From: Candidatus Albibeggiatoa sp. nov. NOAA
Lineage (GTDB): Bacteria > Pseudomonadota > Gammaproteobacteria > Beggiatoales > Beggiatoaceae
Assembly (NCBI GenBank): GCA_025800385.1
Contig: JAOXRS010000120.1
Span: forward strand, 186,001 to 250,000
Length of the DNA: 64,000 bases
Reading direction: 5' to 3'
Made by a program: the position numbers and the translations under genes. The notes below the pieces were generated by a model, which had not been told where the DNA came from, did not search any database, and saw only the letters and a list, made by a program, of their open reading frames with translations. Shown piece by piece: positions 1 through 9,607 of this stretch. Each line of letters opens with the position of its first letter. Within the stretch, counting starts at the first letter, position 1.

Positions 1-1343
1 ATAATAGGTGTGAGTAATGTTGTTAAAATCACCATGATAATAATCACAGAGAACATTGCATCTGAGACAACACCAAGCTGTTTACCAATCATCGCGAAAA
101 TCAAACCGACTTCGCCACGCGGTGCCATACCCCAACCAATAATCCACTTGTTCACACCTGAGCCAGCAGCCAAACCTGCGACAATTTTGCCTAAAAATGC
201 AACAACGGTTACAGCCAATGCAATGGCTAAAATACTAGGGTCGGCTAAAGTGGCTAAGTTAACCTGCATCCCCGTCATGATGAAAAAGAGTGGTACTAAG
301 AAGTAACCCAATGGCGCAATCAATTCTTCAATATGATGTTCACCATGTTTTTCCATAATGTGATGAATTTCTTGTTTAGCATTTTCATCTGAAGATTTGT
401 CCATGATGTCTTTGACTTCTTGCGTCACTTCAGGATTATCAAACGCTTCAAAATGCAAAGGTTCAAGCACTAAGCCTGCTGCAAACGCGCCCACAATCGG
501 TGCTAAGCCAACTAAATAAGCTAAATAAGCAAAAATTAAGCAGAAGCTAATTGCTAAGGTAAACTGCATACCGTAGCCAGCATGAATCCGAGGTAAATGT
601 TCGCCTGCTATCTTAGCGATAAATTGGCCAATGACTAAAGAACCTACTAAGAAAATAAAGGCTTTAAATGTGATTAAACCAATAGAACTCAGTTCAACTG
701 CACCTGTGGTTACAATCGCTGATACAACTGCCAGAATGATTAAGCCAATCACATCATCAATCACCGCTGCACCCAATACAATTTGAGCTTCAGGCGTTTG
801 TAACTTGTTTAAATCTTTAAAAACACGACCTGTAATACCAACTGATGTGGCAGTTAACGTTGCACCTAAGAATAAGTAAGCATTGCTAGATAACCCCGGC
901 ATTAACCAAGGGCCAATAACATAAGTACCTAAAATGAATGGCGCGGCAACACCAACAATAGCCACTAAAAAGGCCTTCATCCCGACTTTTTTCATTTCTT
1001 CAACTTTGGATTCTAAACCAATTTGAAACAATAGAATTACAACACCAAGCTCGGCTAAAAATTTAATTAATTCATCATGTTTAACGTGCTCTAAACCTTG
1101 GAAACCGAATAAAACCAAGTTGCCGAGTAATACCCCAACAATAAGTTCACCTAATACGGCAGGCTGCCCCCATTTTTCAACAAGGCTAGACATTTTGGCA
1201 ATAAGTAAGAATACAGCAATCCACAGGAAGTTTACTGCGTGCTCGCCGCCACCACCTGCAAAACCGAGAGTCGGCACAAGTAATAATGCAATAAATAGCC
1301 ATAGCGGTATATTATTGGCTTGAGTTCGCTTCAGAAATGACAT
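1..1343 (-). CDS. CPA2-family cation/proton antiporter (C-terminus cut by window edge)
   Basis: The frame reads without a stop from an ATG at 1343 to the left edge, so about 447 residues are visible and the C-terminus is missing. AAGGA lies 7 bases before the ATG. The protein is a string of hydrophobic helices of the Kef/NapA-type antiporter fold, which exchanges Na+ or K+ for H+ across the inner membrane. The segment GAAVIDDVIGL carries the Asp-Asp pair (about 196-197) typical of electrogenic members, and MAPRGEVG is near the visible end. Between two helices sits a charged loop with a His-rich stretch (about 323-340, including IHHIMEKHGEHHIEE), which is not a usual core element. A KefB/C-type TrkA-N domain cannot be checked because the end is absent. 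The TPR-CHAT gene ends 53 bases upstream on the same strand, so co-transcription is possible. Confidence 0.85.
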   Translation of the reverse strand, partial: MSFLKRTQANNIPLWLFIALLLVPTLGFAGGGGEHAVNFLWIAVFLLIAKMSSLVEKWGQPAVLGELIVGVLLGNLVLFGFQGLEHVKHDELIKFLAELGVVILLFQIGLESKVEEMKKVGMKAFLVAIVGVAAPFILGTYVIGPWLMPGLSSNAYLFLGATLTATSVGITGRVFKDLNKLQTPEAQIVLGAAVIDDVIGLIILAVVSAIVTTGAVELSSIGLITFKAFIFLVGSLVIGQFIAKIAGEHLPRIHAGYGMQFTLAISFCLIFAYLAYLVGLAPIVGAFAAGLVLEPLHFEAFDNPEVTQEVKDIMDKSSDENAKQEIHHIMEKHGEHHIEELIAPLGYFLVPLFFIMTGMQVNLATLADPSILAIALAVTVVAFLGKIVAGLAAGSGVNKWIIGWGMAPRGEVGLIFAMIGKQLGVVSDAMFSVIIIMVILTTLLTPI

Positions 1344-1396
1344 TCAATAATCCTTAAAACATGTACACTTAGTATGGGAATAACCCCAAACGACCA

Positions 1397-4075
1397 TTAT
1401 AACCAATTTCCCATTAAAATAAATGGTGCCCAATAGTAAGGTTTCGCATAATAATAGGGGTAATCTGATGGGCTTTCTTGATTAAATAGTCCTGCTTGAA
1501 TAAAGGCTTGCTGCACTTGTTGCATGGCTTGCGCTTTGTTTGTATTTTCTTGTACGTACAATTGATAAAAATGTTGCATAAATTGCCCTGTACTTTCATC
1601 ATTCACAGGCCATAATGTCGCAATCACACCTTTTGCACCTTGGTTTTGCGCCAGTGCACCAAAACCCTCTATTTCCCTTCCATTGGCTAGGTCACCCACC
1701 GCCGTATCACAAGCGGATAAAGTCAGTAAGTCTAAATTATCAAATCGGTATTTCTGGCGTACTTGGTCTAAAGTCAGCTTTCCACCATTTCCCAGTAATA
1801 AATAGGAATCTTTCTGTGTGCCCGGTGTAAATACAAAATGACTGGCAATGTGCATCAAGGAATATTCTTCTGTTAACACAGATTGAAAAGTTTGTTCGGA
1901 AAAAGCCTGATTTAAAAATAATTGCCCTTTAATAATGCCTTGGTCGCCATCTTTATCTTCTTGAATAATATTATCTAATTCGGTGATAACAGTTGGCAGT
2001 GGATTAAAATCTAACACTGCATCACTTAAACCCAAACCCACAATTTTCCAGTGCTGCATCGGCTTTGATTGTAATTTTGTCCGTGAAGCTTCGTTATAAG
2101 AAACCAGTGCATATTTTTCGACTAAATATTGTTTGCCATCATATAAAGCCGCAATCGCCACATAATTTAAATTTGCATCCAACGATAACATTAAAGTTTT
2201 AGCGTCGGCCTGTTCTAAATCCTGTTCAATCGGCTTAATAATATATTGATATAAATCATGTGCTTCGAGCAACGGGGTTTTTAATGGGTCTTGTAACTTC
2301 TCATGAAAAGCCAGTATTTTGCGATTTAAATCCACTTTGCTAATATTGGCCTCACGAGCAATTTGCTTATCACTGGTTGTTAAAATAATGCGTAATTTTT
2401 CATCGGTCATTAAATAATGTAATAAGACCGCACCCTGACCTAAATTTTGTAAAATAGTTTGTAATTGCTGCAATTTTTCTAAATTTTCTTGACCTACATT
2501 ATGCACATCAACTTGATGGCTTTCTGTCCGCAACTCGGTTAAATATTGTTGAAACTCTATTTCTGATTGCTCAAACTGGCTTTTAAGGTTTTGATATTTT
2601 TTCTGTTCCGCAGCAGTGCGTTGTGTTTTTTGTTCTAATTTTTCTAACTGCTGACGAATATCAAAAAAGGTGTGACTCATTTCGGTATATTTTTGCCGCC
2701 ACTTCTTTTCCGCTGGATTATATAACGCCTGTGTAGTGCGAATATCACTAGCAGAGCTATCACGTTCAACAAAATCAAAATATTGCTCTTCTTTGAACAT
2801 GGTTAGCACTTGTTGGGCTTCAATTAAGCGGCCTTGTTTCATGAGCAAATCAGCCAATTCAGCATATACATCTGATTTATTTTCTATGAATGATTGACGT
2901 AATGTTTCATTCATATTGCTGATGGACATGCGTAAACTTTGTAATGTATTCACTGCTTGTTTGCGCCAAAATATCGCGGCCGAAATATAGCCCTGTCTTG
3001 CCAATAAATCACTTAAATTATTTTGTACCAACCATAACAGTTCTCTTTGCTGGTTATACATGGCGATTTGTAATGCACGCAAATACATGGTTTCAGCTTG
3101 CGCATAGTTTTTAGAACGTTCATATAGTACAGCTAAATTATTCAAACTATTGGCCACTCGAGGATGCTTTGCCCCCAAACTTTGTTCACGAATAGCCAAT
3201 GCATGTTCTTGAAACATGGCAGCTTTATCATCTAAACCGCGTTGACGATAGAGTGCGGCCAAATTATTCAATGTTGTTGCAACAATAGGGTGCTTCGCGC
3301 CATAATGCTGTTCCCAAATCGCTAAAGCTTGGGCATACAACACCTCAGCTTGATCCAACTTTCTTTGGTATTGATACATTAAGGCCATCGCATTCAAAGT
3401 ATTAGCGACACGATAATGGTTCTCACCATAATGCTGTTTTCGCACGGTCAGCACTTGTTTATACAACGGCTCAGCTTGTTCATAACTACCTAAATAGGTA
3501 TACAGCAAGGCTAAGTTATTTTGGCTGGTGGCAATATTGGGATGATTTTCTGGCAAATGTTTTTGACGAATATCTAATGCTTGGACAAGCAACGGCTCAG
3601 CTTTGGCGTATTCGGCTTGATTATTATATAAAAGGCCTAAATTATTTAAGCTGGTTGCACTTTCTAAGCTCTCTTGACCAAATATATTTTGCTTGATGTC
3701 TAATGCTTGGATAAGCAGTGGCTCAGCTTGAGAGAATAATTCTTGTGCATTATAGACTTGTGCTAGCTCATTTAAGCTATAAGCGACATATTCATGCGTG
3801 TCACCATAAAGCTTTTTTCTTTCGGCTAAAGCTTGTTTTAATACGGTTTCTGCATTTTCATAACGGCCTTGAGATAGGTAGATATTGCCTACATTATTAA
3901 GCGCAGTAGCCAAATCTTCACCATGACAATTTTGAATATTTTGCTGGTAAAGTGGTATTGCTTGTTGATAATCTGCTTTAGATGCTAGAGCATTGCGCTG
4001 TTCACAGTTATCCGCTGCATAAGTCGCTATTATTATAAACAGCCATAAAATTATAAATAATGGATAGCGTATCAT
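1397..4075 (-). CDS. TPR-CHAT protein (caspase-like peptidase)
   Basis: 892 residues. A hydrophobic N-terminal segment (about 5-20, ending near TYAADN) looks like a signal peptide or anchor. It is followed by about seven 42-residue kinesin-light-chain-type TPRs (about 45-345; repeated NNLA-LY and AEPL-QAL patterns), a charged coiled-coil (about 440-525) and a C-terminal CHAT domain. The expected CHAT dyad is present: His746 in HIASH and Cys789 in LSACDTA. The protein ends in the family-typical GNWL. CHAT proteins are clan CD cysteine peptidases related to caspases and separase; the TPRs probably bind a partner that triggers or presents substrate. Its target is unknown. A second CHAT gene lies at the right edge of the window. 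No CRISPR or gasdermin-like gene is nearby, so a link to those CHAT systems is not supported. Confidence 0.88.
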   Translation of the reverse strand: MIRYPLFIILWLFIIIATYAADNCEQRNALASKADYQQAIPLYQQNIQNCHGEDLATALNNVGNIYLSQGRYENAETVLKQALAERKKLYGDTHEYVAYSLNELAQVYNAQELFSQAEPLLIQALDIKQNIFGQESLESATSLNNLGLLYNNQAEYAKAEPLLVQALDIRQKHLPENHPNIATSQNNLALLYTYLGSYEQAEPLYKQVLTVRKQHYGENHYRVANTLNAMALMYQYQRKLDQAEVLYAQALAIWEQHYGAKHPIVATTLNNLAALYRQRGLDDKAAMFQEHALAIREQSLGAKHPRVANSLNNLAVLYERSKNYAQAETMYLRALQIAMYNQQRELLWLVQNNLSDLLARQGYISAAIFWRKQAVNTLQSLRMSISNMNETLRQSFIENKSDVYAELADLLMKQGRLIEAQQVLTMFKEEQYFDFVERDSSASDIRTTQALYNPAEKKWRQKYTEMSHTFFDIRQQLEKLEQKTQRTAAEQKKYQNLKSQFEQSEIEFQQYLTELRTESHQVDVHNVGQENLEKLQQLQTILQNLGQGAVLLHYLMTDEKLRIILTTSDKQIAREANISKVDLNRKILAFHEKLQDPLKTPLLEAHDLYQYIIKPIEQDLEQADAKTLMLSLDANLNYVAIAALYDGKQYLVEKYALVSYNEASRTKLQSKPMQHWKIVGLGLSDAVLDFNPLPTVITELDNIIQEDKDGDQGIIKGQLFLNQAFSEQTFQSVLTEEYSLMHIASHFVFTPGTQKDSYLLLGNGGKLTLDQVRQKYRFDNLDLLTLSACDTAVGDLANGREIEGFGALAQNQGAKGVIATLWPVNDESTGQFMQHFYQLYVQENTNKAQAMQQVQQAFIQAGLFNQESPSDYPYYYAKPYYWAPFILMGNWL

Positions 4076-4260
4076 GGTCTAGCTACCTTAAAAGAATGAG
4101 TTGTCTTATCCCAAGCACATTTCGTGGATAGCAAAGGATAATGCCTTTAAAGCAGAATAGCAATAAAGTAAACTGGAATTCAATGGATTTACCTAATGAT
4201 TGACTATTTGATAAATATTGTTGCACTATATCAAGAAAATGTTTTTAATTAATTCACATA

Positions 4261-4288
4261 CTGACTCAATCATTCTACATGTTATAAT
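4261..4288 (+). promoter_or_regulatory. candidate sigma70 promoter for lapA-lapB-pyrF
   Basis: A perfect -10 hexamer TATAAT (4283-4288) follows a -35-like CTGACT (4261-4266, 4 of 6 matches) with a 16-base spacer. Transcription would start near 4295, about 50 bases before lapA. It is the best promoter match in the 272-base gap between the divergent TPR-CHAT and lapA genes. The call rests on sequence match only. Confidence 0.5.
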
Positions 4289-4347
4289 GCCAGCCCATTC
4301 TGATATGACAATCACCTAAAAAAAATCAAACTGTTAGAGAATAGCAA

Positions 4348-4638
4348 ATGGTAAAATTATTCGCATGGTTCGGTTTTATATTAGTTTTTCTGCTCATGGT
4401 GACTTTTGCATTAGCTAATACTCAAACCGTGACAATTTACTATTATGTTGGCCAAACTGAGCTACGCCTTACGATATTACTATTTTTTGTATTGAGTTTT
4501 GGTGTGTTATTAGGCCTAATGGCTAATTTTTTATGGTTATGGAAATTACGCCGAGAAAACCAACGCCTAAAAAAATCACATCAACATGCTTTACATGAAA
4601 TCAATACCCTACGCACGCAGGACATTAGCCCACAATGA
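4348..4638 (+). CDS. lapA: lipopolysaccharide assembly protein A
   Basis: 96-residue inner-membrane protein of the LapA (DUF1049) family. Two hydrophobic helices (about 4-24 and 41-65) are separated by a short TVTIYYYVGQTEL-like loop and followed by a charged helical tail (about 66-96), the usual family architecture and length. In E. coli LapA acts with LapB to control LpxC turnover through FtsH and so balance lipopolysaccharide synthesis. The stop overlaps the lapB start by 4 bases (ATGA), indicating translational coupling. The lapA-lapB-pyrF order is that of E. coli. Confidence 0.9.
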   Translation: MVKLFAWFGFILVFLLMVTFALANTQTVTIYYYVGQTELRLTILLFFVLSFGVLLGLMANFLWLWKLRRENQRLKKSHQHALHEINTLRTQDISPQ

Positions 4639-5801
4639 TCGATTTTTTATGGTTGCTGTTACCTGTTGCAGCAGCCTCTGGATGGTTTGCCGCACAACGT
4701 AGTTCCCGTTTAAAATCCACATCTTCAACCTTTAATTTATCCTCTGATTATTTTAAAGGCCTGAACTATCTACTCAATGAACAGCCTGATAAAGCCATTG
4801 ATATTTTTGTTAAATTAATTGATGTGGATAGTGATACGGTTGAAACGCATCTTGCTTTAGGTGCTTTATTTCGACGACGGGGAGAAGTGGATCGGGCAAT
4901 TCGGATTCATCAAAATTTAATTGCCAGAACCACCTTAAGCGCACAACAACGGGCTTTAGCTGTGGTTGAATTAGCGCAAGATTATCGGCGTTCAGGCTTG
5001 CTGGACCGGGCTGAAACCTTATTTATAGAATTAACCCAGTCGCTGGATTACCAAATTTATGCTTATCGACAATTGTTAGATGTTTATCAGCAAGAGCATG
5101 AATGGGAAAAAGCCATACAAACTGCCAGTGAATTAAGTAAAGCATCTGGAGAAAATGTTAAATCTCTCATTGCCCATTACTATTGTGAAATAGCAGAGAC
5201 CGCACGTCACCAAGGTTTGCGCGACCAAGCGATACAAGCCATACAAAAAGCATTAGTGACAGATAATCATAGTGTTAGAGCCAGTTTATTGGAAGGTAAA
5301 TTAGCCCTAGATACGGGTGATAAAAAGGCAGCGATTAAAGCATTTAGACGGATTGAAAGACAAGATGCAACCTATTTATCTGAAGTGATTGCCCCGTTGA
5401 AGCAATGTTATCAAGATATAAATCGAGAAGGGGAATTTAAAAAGTTCTTGCAATATGTGTTAGAGCGTTATGGTGGCATTACCCCTATGCTAGTCTTGGC
5501 GAATATGTTACAAGATGAAACCAGTGAGCAACAAGCAGCCGATTTTATCGTGAAGCAATTGCATAAACGGCCTTCTATTCGTGGCCTAGATCATTTGCTC
5601 GATTTGGCTTTATCACGCTCTGGTAATATTACTTATGAGCATTTACTATTATTAAAAGACATAACAAAACAGTTACTTAAAAATAAGCCTGTTTATAAAT
5701 GTCATCATTGTGGCTTTACGGGTAAAACCTTACATTGGCAATGTCCAAGCTGCAAACAATGGAATACAATTAAACCTATACAAGGTATCGAGGGTGAATA
5801 A
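4635..5801 (+). CDS. lapB: lipopolysaccharide assembly protein B
   Basis: 388 residues, matching E. coli LapB/YciM (389). It has one N-terminal membrane helix (about 3-20), a long TPR solenoid (about 40-345) facing the cytoplasm, and a C-terminal rubredoxin-type metal knot with two CxxC pairs (CHHC and CPSC, about 357-378). LapB presents LpxC to FtsH and links lipopolysaccharide synthesis to export. Its ATG overlaps the lapA stop, and pyrF begins one base after its stop, so the three genes form one tight operon. Confidence 0.93.
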   Translation: MIDFLWLLLPVAAASGWFAAQRSSRLKSTSSTFNLSSDYFKGLNYLLNEQPDKAIDIFVKLIDVDSDTVETHLALGALFRRRGEVDRAIRIHQNLIARTTLSAQQRALAVVELAQDYRRSGLLDRAETLFIELTQSLDYQIYAYRQLLDVYQQEHEWEKAIQTASELSKASGENVKSLIAHYYCEIAETARHQGLRDQAIQAIQKALVTDNHSVRASLLEGKLALDTGDKKAAIKAFRRIERQDATYLSEVIAPLKQCYQDINREGEFKKFLQYVLERYGGITPMLVLANMLQDETSEQQAADFIVKQLHKRPSIRGLDHLLDLALSRSGNITYEHLLLLKDITKQLLKNKPVYKCHHCGFTGKTLHWQCPSCKQWNTIKPIQGIEGE

Positions 5802-5802
5802 C

Positions 5803-6492
5803 ATGCGTTCTCCTTTAATCATCGCACTTGATTTCGCACAACCAGAACAAGCTTTAGCTTTAGCACAACAATTAGGCTCAGAACGTTGTTATGTTAAAGT
5901 GGGCAAAGAATTATTTACACGCAGCGGTGCATCATTCGTTGCTCAATTAGTGGATTTGGGTTTTAAAGTTTTTTTAGACCTCAAATATCACGACATTCCC
6001 AACACTGTGGCCAAAGCCTGTCAAGCAGCGGCTGATTTGGGTGTATGGATGGTCAATGTTCATGCTTTAGGCGGGCGTGATATGTTAATGGCAGCCCGTG
6101 ATAGTTTAGAAGGCTATTCGCAGCGTCCATTACTCATTGCAGTTACGTTGTTAACCAGTTTGGGTGAAGAAGATTTGTCGGGCATGGGTTTACACGGTAC
6201 ATTGCAGGATAATGTATTACGTTTAGCTCGATTATCAAAAGCGGCTGGCTTAGATGGCTTGGTCTGTTCGCCGCAGGAAATTCAACTGATTCGCCAAAAT
6301 GTAGATGAAAATCTTGTATTGGTCACACCGGGAATTCGTCCAGCATTCAGTGTCAAAGATGACCAAAAACGCACGATGACACCAAAACAAGCATTAGAAG
6401 CAGGTGCAAGTTATTTAGTGGTTGGCCGACCTGTAATTGCCGCTCCTGATCCATTGCAAGCATTGCGTAATATTGAAGCTGAAATTGCTTAG
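5803..6492 (+). CDS. pyrF: orotidine-5'-phosphate decarboxylase
   Basis: 229 residues. It catalyses decarboxylation of OMP to UMP, the last step of de novo UMP synthesis, as a cytoplasmic TIM-barrel dimer. The catalytic DLKYHDIPNTV motif (D-x-K-x-x-D) is intact, and the phosphate-binding VTPGIRP and VVGRPV segments are near the C-terminus. A longer in-frame start exists at 5710 but lies inside lapB. The ATG at 5803 is preceded by GAGGG at about 8 bases and gives the standard N-terminus MRSPLIIALDFAQ, so it is used here. It is the third gene of the lapA-lapB-pyrF operon. Confidence 0.95.
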   Translation: MRSPLIIALDFAQPEQALALAQQLGSERCYVKVGKELFTRSGASFVAQLVDLGFKVFLDLKYHDIPNTVAKACQAAADLGVWMVNVHALGGRDMLMAARDSLEGYSQRPLLIAVTLLTSLGEEDLSGMGLHGTLQDNVLRLARLSKAAGLDGLVCSPQEIQLIRQNVDENLVLVTPGIRPAFSVKDDQKRTMTPKQALEAGASYLVVGRPVIAAPDPLQALRNIEAEIA

Positions 6493-6502
6493 ATGAGTTG
6501 TT

Positions 6503-6538
6503 TAGATAGGAGTTAACATTGTTTGTTATTCCTATCTA
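6503..6538 (+). terminator. stem-loop between convergent pyrF and xthA
   Basis: A perfect 9-bp inverted repeat, TAGATAGGA at 6503-6511 and TCCTATCTA at 6530-6538, lies 10 bases past the pyrF stop and 23 bases before the convergent xthA stop. There is no strong T tract on either side, so it may act as a bidirectional terminator or an RNA 3'-end stabiliser. Confidence 0.55.
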
Positions 6539-6561
6539 ATAATCTGTTCAATTTAAAGATG

Positions 6562-7332
6562 TTAACAATCAAACTGGGCAAGAACAGGCGCGTGATCAGA
6601 AGGGCGTTCTAATTTACGCGGTTCAACATCTGTATCACATGAGGCACATAATGGTTTCAATGCGTCACTGGCTAAAATTAAATCAATCCGTACCCCACGA
6701 TTACGTCGAAAGGCAGCTGCTCGATAATCCCACCAACTAAAATGTCCCGCTTCTGACTCAAATAAACGGAAGCTGTCATGAAATCCTAAATCTAAGATTT
6801 TTTGTAATGCCTCGCGCTCCTCAGGACTGACTAAAATACTGTCTTGCCATGCTTCTGGATCATGTACATCACGATCATCAGGCGCAATATTAAAATCACC
6901 CAAAATAATCATTTTCTCATGCTGTTCTCGTTCAGCTTGCACATATTGATATAAATGTTGCAGCCAATTTAATTTATACGCGTATTTTTCTGAGCCGACT
7001 TCTGAGCCATTAGGCACATATAAATTTAATACACGAATATCGCCAAAGTTTGCCCCTAAAACCCGTCGCTGAGGATCATCTAAACTAGGAAAATCTGTAA
7101 TTGTATTTGTCGCTGGTTCACGACTTAATAACGCTACGCCGTTGTAGGTTTTTTGGCCTGCAAATACTGCTTGATAGCCAATCTCTTGTAATGCTTCGCT
7201 AGGAAAAACATCATCAGTTAATTTGATTTCTTGTAAAGCCAAAACATCAGGCTGTTTATCCTGTAGCCAATCAATGACATGGGGTAAACGAACCCGTAAA
7301 GAATTTACATTCCAAGTTGCAATCGTAAACAT
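6562..7332 (-). CDS. xthA: exodeoxyribonuclease III
   Basis: 256 residues of the exonuclease-endonuclease-phosphatase fold. Family motifs appear in order: WNVNSLR at the N-terminus, the metal ligand in LQEIK, the GDFNIAP loop with RDVHDP, and the C-terminal SDHAPV catalytic His. It is a Mg2+-dependent AP endonuclease and 3'-5' exonuclease for base-excision repair. It follows the ParA-like gene on the same strand with a 17-base gap and faces pyrF. Confidence 0.94.
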   Translation of the reverse strand: MFTIATWNVNSLRVRLPHVIDWLQDKQPDVLALQEIKLTDDVFPSEALQEIGYQAVFAGQKTYNGVALLSREPATNTITDFPSLDDPQRRVLGANFGDIRVLNLYVPNGSEVGSEKYAYKLNWLQHLYQYVQAEREQHEKMIILGDFNIAPDDRDVHDPEAWQDSILVSPEEREALQKILDLGFHDSFRLFESEAGHFSWWDYRAAAFRRNRGVRIDLILASDALKPLCASCDTDVEPRKLERPSDHAPVLAQFDC

Positions 7333-7349
7333 GGTAAAACTTTTTGATT

Positions 7350-7970
7350 TTATGAATATTCGTAAACAGTGTGGGCAAAACGCTCGAATTCTTTACTGCC
7401 TTTGCCAGACGGTTCCATTTCAAATACAGCCAAACCTTCACTAAAAGAGCGGCGGTAAATCGTTCGCTGACACAAACGGGTATCCAGCACTTTAATCCCC
7501 GGTAAGCTGTGTAATGCTTCTTCTGCCTGATCGGATTCTTTAACAGCTGCATGTGTATCTGCACGGTTGATAAATGCCAATATTTCAGGCGGTTTGTCTT
7601 TCACTTCACTGGCCACTAAATATAAAAAACGTTGAGTAGACCATACATCAGCTTGACTGGGCGTAACGGGTACGACGATACGATCGGCTAAAGTAATCGC
7701 TTTTTTCATTGCAGACATATTCGCTGTACCCACATCGATCAAAGTTTGAGTTGGCTCTATATTTTTCGGTTTAACATAACGCGTATACACTTTAAGTGGA
7801 GGGTCATATTTTTCTTCTTCGCGAACTTGAGCAACATCATTGAGCGTTGCCTGAGGGTCTAAATCATAAGCGACAACGGTTTCTTCTTGTTGAAGCAGCC
7901 ACAGCGCGTAGTTAAAAGTGACCGTACTTTTACCAGAACCACCTTTTAGATTTCCAATTACTGTTATCAT
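7350..7970 (-). CDS. orphan ParA/MinD-like ATPase
   Basis: 206 residues with the deviant Walker A motif KGGSGKST (about 9-16), a DLDPQ segment (about 37-41) and an IVVPVTPSQ strand, all typical of the ParA/VirC1/Soj group that positions DNA or protein cargo through ATP-driven dimerisation. It is shorter than chromosomal Soj (about 250-260), like plasmid-type or cargo-positioning ParA proteins. No parB, cargo receptor or parS-like site is next to it. The cargo therefore cannot be named. Confidence 0.85.
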   Translation of the reverse strand: MITVIGNLKGGSGKSTVTFNYALWLLQQEETVVAYDLDPQATLNDVAQVREEEKYDPPLKVYTRYVKPKNIEPTQTLIDVGTANMSAMKKAITLADRIVVPVTPSQADVWSTQRFLYLVASEVKDKPPEILAFINRADTHAAVKESDQAEEALHSLPGIKVLDTRLCQRTIYRRSFSEGLAVFEMEPSGKGSKEFERFAHTVYEYS

Positions 7971-8200
7971 GAGCGCACACTTATGAGGTAGGAAACATTA
8001 GAATTTACTTATATTAAAGCATAGATTGACTGAAAACGATAGAGATGCAACTATTTTGTATACAATCAATGAAACAAAATGCTATTGATGTGAAGCTAAA
8101 AAATCAAATATAATCATTAACTAGCATCTTCACGACTTGTTGAACTTGTCAAATCCCATCAAAGCTCATTCTGTAGTTGATTATAGCCACATCGTTTAAA

Positions 8201-9607
8201 TTATAAAAAGTCGGTATCTCCAGTTGTTAACCACCAACGTTGTTTAATTTTTTCTACCTCGACACCTTGCCCCCAGACAATAGTCGGCAAAATGATTTCT
8301 GTTTCTGATACTTGCCCACCTGACCGTGCAAAATGTTCTGCAATCGCCGCACTAAACCAACCGCCAAGATGCTCAATATCTTGTTGCTGTAAATAAGCAC
8401 AGACTTGATGCATCACACGAGGAATCTGCTGAAAACAACCGATATAATCCATAAAACGACAATAATCAGACTCAATAGCAATAATGACTAAACCAACAGG
8501 TTGGCCAAATACATTATAAACGGCTAAAAAAGTATACTGTTTTTCTGGACGTTGTAAATAACGATATTCAATATATTCCCAGTCTCGAACCAATGCAATA
8601 TGTTGTTGAAGTTCCTGATACATTTTAGCCCATAGTTTATTCACAACTGATTGTAATTCTTCTCGTTGTTCCAGTTTTTTTACATACTGCCATTTGGATT
8701 TTCTTGCAACCGTTAACGTATCCCAAGTAATATCCACTACATCATCAACTTTAGCATAAATGCCTAGTTTCTCAGCCACTCTAATATGACGTGCATTCGG
8801 AAAACCATAGGGAATAAAATGCGGCGTACCATAACCAACATGCCGTTCAGAAAAAGTGCTGGCACTGAGAAAAAAAGGCCCATGCTTGGTTAAACGTCCG
8901 CGTTCTGTTGGCAATACCATCACATCACCGATTTGCATACCTAGCTTATGCTCACCAAAATAACTTAACCGACGTTGCATACCACCATAATGTGCCACCA
9001 TTTGTTCTTGCTGCCAAACCCCAACTGCAACACCGCGATGATGACCATATTTCCATTGCCACATATCATTAGACATATTCGAGCCAAATACCTGCTTAAA
9101 TAAGGCAAGCATGGCAGTTTTTTGCTGTTCTGCCACAGGTAAAATCCGCCAGCGTGTACTACGTTGTAGCTTAAATTGTAAAAGTGTAAACCGCTCTTGT
9201 GATGAATTTAATACTAGCTCAAAACCACAACGTTGGGCTTGAGCAATGAAATAAGGTGCAATATGTGGAATTGATGGGCTTTCTTCAGTAGGGGCATTCT
9301 GTGTAATATTATCAACTAGATACAATTCACCTTCTGAGGATAATAACTGTTTTGCCATATCTAAAACTACTAAAAAATCAAGTTTAGATAAAATATGATC
9401 GAAAACCACCAGTTTATAATTATTGGCTTGGGTTTGAATCAGCTCATTAAGTAACTCTAAATCAAACAGCACATTAATATAAGGCTGATGTAATAGCGGA
9501 CTTAAGCATGGATTTTTCTCAGCATGACCTACTAACAAAATGGGTTCATGAATATCAGCTAATTGTGTCGCTATATTGTCATAGAAACTCTCACTCACAG
9601 CGCACAA
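8201..9607 (-). CDS. two-domain protein with C-terminal GNAT-like acyltransferase
   Basis: 468 residues. The N-terminal part (about 1-145) looks like a Rossmann or degenerate methyltransferase half: alternating beta strands such as KLVVFDHIL and a GELYLVDN strand, with no clear SAM-binding glycine loop. From about 150 onward it resembles an uncharacterised GNAT-type acyltransferase group, with NDMWQWKYG, VAHYGGMQRR, QIGDVMV and YGFPNARHIRVAEKLG. The substrate is unknown. The start overlaps the end of the upstream FkbM methyltransferase by 13 bases, so the two are probably made together and may modify the same sugar, lipid or peptide. Confidence 0.6.
   Translation of the reverse strand: MCAVSESFYDNIATQLADIHEPILLVGHAEKNPCLSPLLHQPYINVLFDLELLNELIQTQANNYKLVVFDHILSKLDFLVVLDMAKQLLSSEGELYLVDNITQNAPTEESPSIPHIAPYFIAQAQRCGFELVLNSSQERFTLLQFKLQRSTRWRILPVAEQQKTAMLALFKQVFGSNMSNDMWQWKYGHHRGVAVGVWQQEQMVAHYGGMQRRLSYFGEHKLGMQIGDVMVLPTERGRLTKHGPFFLSASTFSERHVGYGTPHFIPYGFPNARHIRVAEKLGIYAKVDDVVDITWDTLTVARKSKWQYVKKLEQREELQSVVNKLWAKMYQELQQHIALVRDWEYIEYRYLQRPEKQYTFLAVYNVFGQPVGLVIIAIESDYCRFMDYIGCFQQIPRVMHQVCAYLQQQDIEHLGGWFSAAIAEHFARSGGQVSETEIILPTIVWGQGVEVEKIKQRWWLTTGDTDFL

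Noticed and set aside
1397..4075. CRISPR-linked TPR-CHAT (Craspase-type) effector
   Set aside because: No type III effector or CRISPR array is in the window, and the signal-like N-terminus argues against it.
5710..5802. Longer N-terminus for pyrF
   Set aside because: It overlaps the rubredoxin-like end of lapB and adds residues foreign to the family; the ATG at 5803 has a ribosome site.
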